DNA of 64,000 nt, taken from Spironucleus salmonicida (taxonomy: Eukaryota; Fornicata; Diplomonadida; Hexamitidae). The notes under the pieces are model-generated. The model was not told the DNA's origin and searched no databases. It saw only the letters and a list, made by a program, of their open reading frames with translations. The translations under genes and the position numbers were made by a program. The DNA lies in the NCBI GenBank assembly GCA_000497125.2, contig CM035320.1:70001-134000 (forward strand), given 5' to 3'. Positions 60,128-64,000 of the stretch are shown here, piece after piece. How positions within the stretch are numbered: the stretch's first letter is position 1; each line of letters begins with the position of its first letter.

Positions 60128-60273
60128 TTTACTAATCTTGAGCAATGAGTTTTACATTTTATTTTTATGATTTTTTCACTTATTAGCTGTACTACGAAAA
60201 ATCCCACTACTTAAATCGCCATATTTTTATTGTATTAGAACCCCCAGACGCACTACAAACCACAAAACCCCAC

Positions 60274-62232
60274 TCACTGAATTAAGCACGCATCCAAATC
60301 CTCGTCGTGCCCCTCCTCGACTCCCTGCTCCTGGCTACAGGCGATCATTCGTTCGATATTTTCCTTTCCTTTGACGGCCCCGTAGCGCACTCTCGCCTCG
60401 ATAAACGTGTTACCCATGTCCTCCTCGCCCTCATGCTTCTGAAGTTCGTCCCAGGCGTTTTCCATCATATTCTAATTGTCTGAGCTGTTGAAAGTGAGCT
60501 CGCTAGCAGCCGAAACTGCATACTTCGTGCTCAGATTCTATCTCTGCTGGCTCAAAACGCTACCATTTTCGCCCTGCATTGTCACTGCCAAAGTGCGGTT
60601 TGCTACCTCATAGCGCTATCTCAATAGCTACGTCCGCTGCTCAATTTTGTTCTACTGGCGCGCCCATCGCGCCTTCCACGCGAGAGAATTGATCTCGAAA
60701 AGACCACCAGCGACTACTAGGTTATCAGAAAACTAGGCAGCCAGGTCGTATATTTCAAGCTTGGAAACTAGCTCAGCGAGGCGTTTGAAAGCTGGAATCT
60801 TCATGCAATAAATATCGAGATTTTGAGAGGTCTGCGTGGCAGTTTTGAGCAGCGATAATGACTGCAGGACCTGCTAATACGTGCAGAGCATTGTGACCGG
60901 GAGCTCAGGATGGGTGAGCTCGGTGAGCGTTAGTTCGTCGCTTTTCTGATCTTTTCTGATCAATTAGTCGATTTCTTGTAAGAAATCTAATTATACACCG
61001 GACTCCTTTTGTTGAGTAAAGACTTGGCAAGCCAATTAAATCATGTTCATAATCGCAAAAATACGACCGCAATAGACGAATTCTGTGAGCTCTGATAGGT
61101 CACCAACGTTATCACCAAGAAAAACAGCAGTGTTCTCAAGTTCGTCCTAATTCGTTTTTTATATAGTTTTACGATCTTCTAGAAGCGCAAATTCGTTTAA
61201 ATGGACATTCCATTTCGTTGGAATTGACTATTTATCCAAAAGGAGTTTAAATAGTTTTGGGATTTGACTAATTTCGAGGTTTGCAAAAGCTAGATTGTCA
61301 TCTTTTTTGTCTTTATTTAAGTTTACATGATCGTCTTGGAGAATCTACAAATATTCGTTTTTATCTGTTGGGATAAAATGGTCCTAAAATTTACCGCCGA
61401 GAAGAACTTCAATACACTCGCTGCATTTTAAAAATTTCTAGAAAACGACATAACTAGCTTTGTAAAGATTAAACTGATTTAAACTATAGCTGAGACGTAA
61501 GAAACAACCATTTAACAGCAATAAGAATCTTAATTACTAAATTTGACTTAAATCAACATATTCTGCATCAGCTTCATAAACTACGTCCTTATCCATCAAT
61601 TAACATATTTATTCACACTTAAAGCTGCCAATTTCTTTACTTATAAATTCAAATAATACATTTCTTGCTTATAATGCAAAGTGAATAACTACAGGAACAA
61701 ATATTTACTTGTCAAGCTCAATCTTTTTAATCTTGGCAATAGCAGCTACTAAAGGATCCTCACGTTCAATGGTTCTTGTGAACTCTGCCGAATCAATTAA
61801 TTAGAGAATATCGATTGATTTCGTTTATTAAAGTTCTGTTAAAATAGCAAATGGCATAACTAATGGGAGCATTTTAACATGAGAGCGGAGTTTATGGTTA
61901 TCTAAAAACAAGTCTGAGACTTCTGATAGGGATTGAAATTTGTCAAAAAGCTAATTTTATAAACCTGCATTATCCGATGTTTCAAGGAGAATTTAAAGGC
62001 GTTGAAGAGTTTTAATGGGTAATGAAAGTGGATTATCAAATGCAAACTCTGGGAGGAAAAGAGGGGCTTCTGGACCAGCTGTAGCAATGATATCCTCAAA
62101 AGTTTGTGGTTAATTTGATCCTAAAGGCTGTGTCATATGAGTAAGGCGGAATAGATCTATGAATGCATTAATTGCACCAGATCTGATGGTTGAAAGACAA
62201 AGTTTCTAAAGATTAGAATAGTTGTCCGCCAT
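60274..62232 (-). CDS. Large helical protein, 652 aa, uncharacterised
   Basis: Starts MADNYSNLQKLCLSTIRSGA. Helical throughout, with ARM/HEAT-like pairs in the first 450 residues and coiled coil near residues 540-580 (RQQNKIEQRTQLLRQRYEVA). The C-terminus is acidic (EEGHDEDLDACLIQ). The 3' third of the gene (60274-60960) is GC-rich and the 5' two thirds AT-rich. No family recognised. Stop in AGTGA context. Convergent with eL14, 146 bp between stops. Confidence 0.72.
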
Positions 62233-63127
62233 TTTTGAAGTGAAAATAATATAAGTGCTAATATAATATTATATATTTGCATTTAGATTTAATTATGAAA
62301 ATTATTCTTTCATCTTATACTTTACTTCACTCTATTGTTGTTGTACTCAAAATTAATAATAATGTTAACAATAGGTTGAAAACAGTATTACTAAGGGAGT
62401 AAGAATACTGGTAAGCCTATTGAATAAGGAATATAATTTAGAAGTTTCTAGTCGACTATAATAATAATTGATAATACAAATAGATATTAAAATATTGGAT
62501 ATATTTTATTAAATTAAGCTAGAGATATCATTAGTAATACAAGCAAAGAAAAAATATAATTACTTCATTAAATATTTAAAACATACTTAGAGTTATTTAT
62601 AGCAAAGGACATAAATATTATATATTGTTAGAATATATTGTATATTAAACTATATTGTATTTACTTATAATGTAACCGAATTGCTATATTTCTAAGATTT
62701 TTGTAAGCTCTTTATTTTATTATGGCTAAAATATTTACTATTACAAGCTATTAGATTAAATAATATATTACATCCTACATTAAATTAACAATCGTTTATT
62801 GAATATAATTTCATATTGTTTCAACTATCTGAACAACAATACTTTTCTTTGCAACATTAACTCATACTAGTATACTACTACAGTTTGATGATTATAATTT
62901 ATCCTGAAATTGTAGATAATCTAGTACCAGTTTAGTATAAAATTATCATGATTGGAATCAGTATAGATACTAAAATACTAAACATAAGCCTTGATCAATA
63001 AAACTTAACAACTAAATCTATAAAATAAAAATACCTACTATTCAACATATCAAATATTAGTCTAACCAGTTAAAACTCTACCTATTTTTTCATATATTTA
63101 GTAGTGCAACCAGTAATCATAAAACGC
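62233..63127. other. Intergenic, AT-rich
   Basis: About 900 bp. Short open frames (for example from 62298 and 62670, 40-75 codons) look like chance. No repeat or RNA recognised. Confidence 0.35.
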
Positions 63128-64000
63128 TCACTCCAACCACGCCTCCTTAACGCCGCTAACTACCCTTAAATAAACATCTGATGTCTATACGGCCTCGTTA
63201 TATACCACGAGCTCTGAACCTCTAAAACCACCCCCTGGATGTAGTTTCGCAGTAAGACCTCGAGTGGAATATTATTATGTCCCCTCAACACTCATGGCTA
63301 CGTTCTCGACGAATCCCTTCAGTACGCAGCGCAAAACTACCTCATTTTCATCCTCAACGGAGACGCTGCAAATCGTGAAATTGGCCGTTATGATGGCCAT
63401 GATTTGGTCAAAAACACTACGTGCGAACTACATTGACCGATCACTTACACCATATTTCACGCAGAATTCCTTGCGATTTTTGACCGCTTCCCACTCCTCG
63501 AAGACATTTACTAGCGTTATGTGGTCACCTAGAGCGCTCTCGAAATTCGCTCGAAGCTTCTTCGTCTCGCCAGAAAAAATAGACTCCACAACCTATAATA
63601 CAGCGACCAATTTGACAGTTTTGCGGAGGACGTTTTCATTGTACTACAAACTTGAAATTACGCATACGGCCTGATCTACTGCAAGAGGCAGTTTAGCACA
63701 CTATAAACCTAGCGTGCTGAGCTGGAATGCGCCGATTTCAGGTCCAGTTTCCACAATTCCGAGCTTGAAAAGTCGTGCCAGAGCGCGTTTTTTACTAATT
63801 TGCTGCGGTTATTGCGGTACCTAAAACTCTTAAATTTTGCTAATTCCAGCTGCCAGCAACGTCAAAAACACGTCACTGAGGTCACTGCGCAAAATTTCTG
63901 GAATTTGAGCGTTTTTGAGCTCTGAAAATGACTCAAAAGTGTAGAGATGGAACACCTGGCCAGCAGAAATTCGCCCAGCGCGGCCAGCGCGCTATTGGAG
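63128..64000 (-). CDS. DEAH-box helicase, C-terminal part (cut by window edge)
   Basis: 291 codons visible. The edge falls just before motif VI (QRAGRAGR), followed by ISAGQVFHLYTFESFSEL, the winged-helix/HA2 region (EILRSDLSDVFLTLLAAGI, ARLFKLGIVE) and an OB-fold domain (TAKLHPGGGF). This order is that of DEAH/RHA RNA helicases used in splicing, ribosome assembly or RNA decay. GC-rich, unlike the DEAH gene at 11669-15511, and not a copy of it. The N-terminal helicase core lies beyond the window. Stop in AGTGA context. Confidence 0.85.

Noticed and set aside
62670-63181. Plus-strand ORF that at first seemed about 170 codons long
   Set aside because: Recounting showed a frame error; the true frame stops after about 75 codons and is not protein-like.
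1-64000. tRNA, rRNA, CRISPR arrays, insertion sequences, operons with Shine-Dalgarno sites
   Set aside because: None found by eye. No T-loop consensus with matching stems, no short regularly spaced repeats, no transposase; the DNA is eukaryotic in character.

Overview
The window looks like nuclear DNA of a hexamitid diplomonad (the Spironucleus/Hexamita/Trepomonas group). It is AT-rich, I saw no introns, and genes are packed on both strands. The clearest sign is the genetic code: conserved genes (eL14, DRC1, a Na+/H+ exchanger, DEAH helicase, UTP13, peptidase T, tubulin ligases) read through only if TAA and TAG mean glutamine and TGA alone is stop. Families of CXXC-rich proteins with a C-terminal Gly/Ala/Val membrane helix and a short Lys tail resemble diplomonad variant-surface/cysteine-rich membrane proteins (CRMPs). 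A ciliate using the same code is the main alternative; missing introns and the CRMP family argue against it. Coordinates below come from hand translation with this code; for each complete gene the distance from start to stop was checked to be a multiple of three.

Layout. 1-8.2 kb: small MGxC (putatively acylated) proteins, a type I membrane protein, coiled-coil proteins, a first CRMP, a thioredoxin-fold ER-type protein and a glycerolipid acyltransferase. 8.2-18.1 kb: a multipass membrane protein that standard-code ORF calling misses, a small membrane protein, peptidase T, a 1,280-aa UBA/RWD-type DEAH helicase, another MGC protein and a Na+/H+ exchanger. 18.3-26.8 kb: five intact CRMP genes in a row, with a 1,176-bp tandem duplication whose junctions lie inside the membrane-helix coding sequence, followed by a CRMP pseudogene. 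27.2-38.6 kb: a cytoskeleton/flagellum stretch with DRC1, a TTC25/ODAD4-like TPR protein, several coiled-coil proteins and a fimbrin-type actin-binding domain fused to a long helical region. 40.2-48.6 kb: an EGF-like membrane protein broken by one in-frame TGA, UTP13, a decayed CRMP and an intact Cys-rich membrane protein. 48.7-64 kb: a helical protein of unknown role, an ARM-like protein, a tRNA-dihydrouridine synthase, two divergent TTLL3-type tubulin glycylase genes sharing an identical 763-bp inverted core, a methyltransferase, eL14, another helical protein and the C-terminal part of a second DEAH helicase cut by the window edge.

Themes. Gene spacing is often tiny (3-20 bp tail to tail, 42 bp head to head). 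Start codons usually follow an A-rich run. About two fifths of the stop codons sit in the context AGTGA. Sharp GC-rich patches inside otherwise AT-rich genes, together with perfect direct and inverted duplications, suggest frequent gene conversion. The most interesting systems are the CRMP cassette array, the TTLL inverted-repeat pair, the small MGxC proteins and the fimbrin-like chimera.
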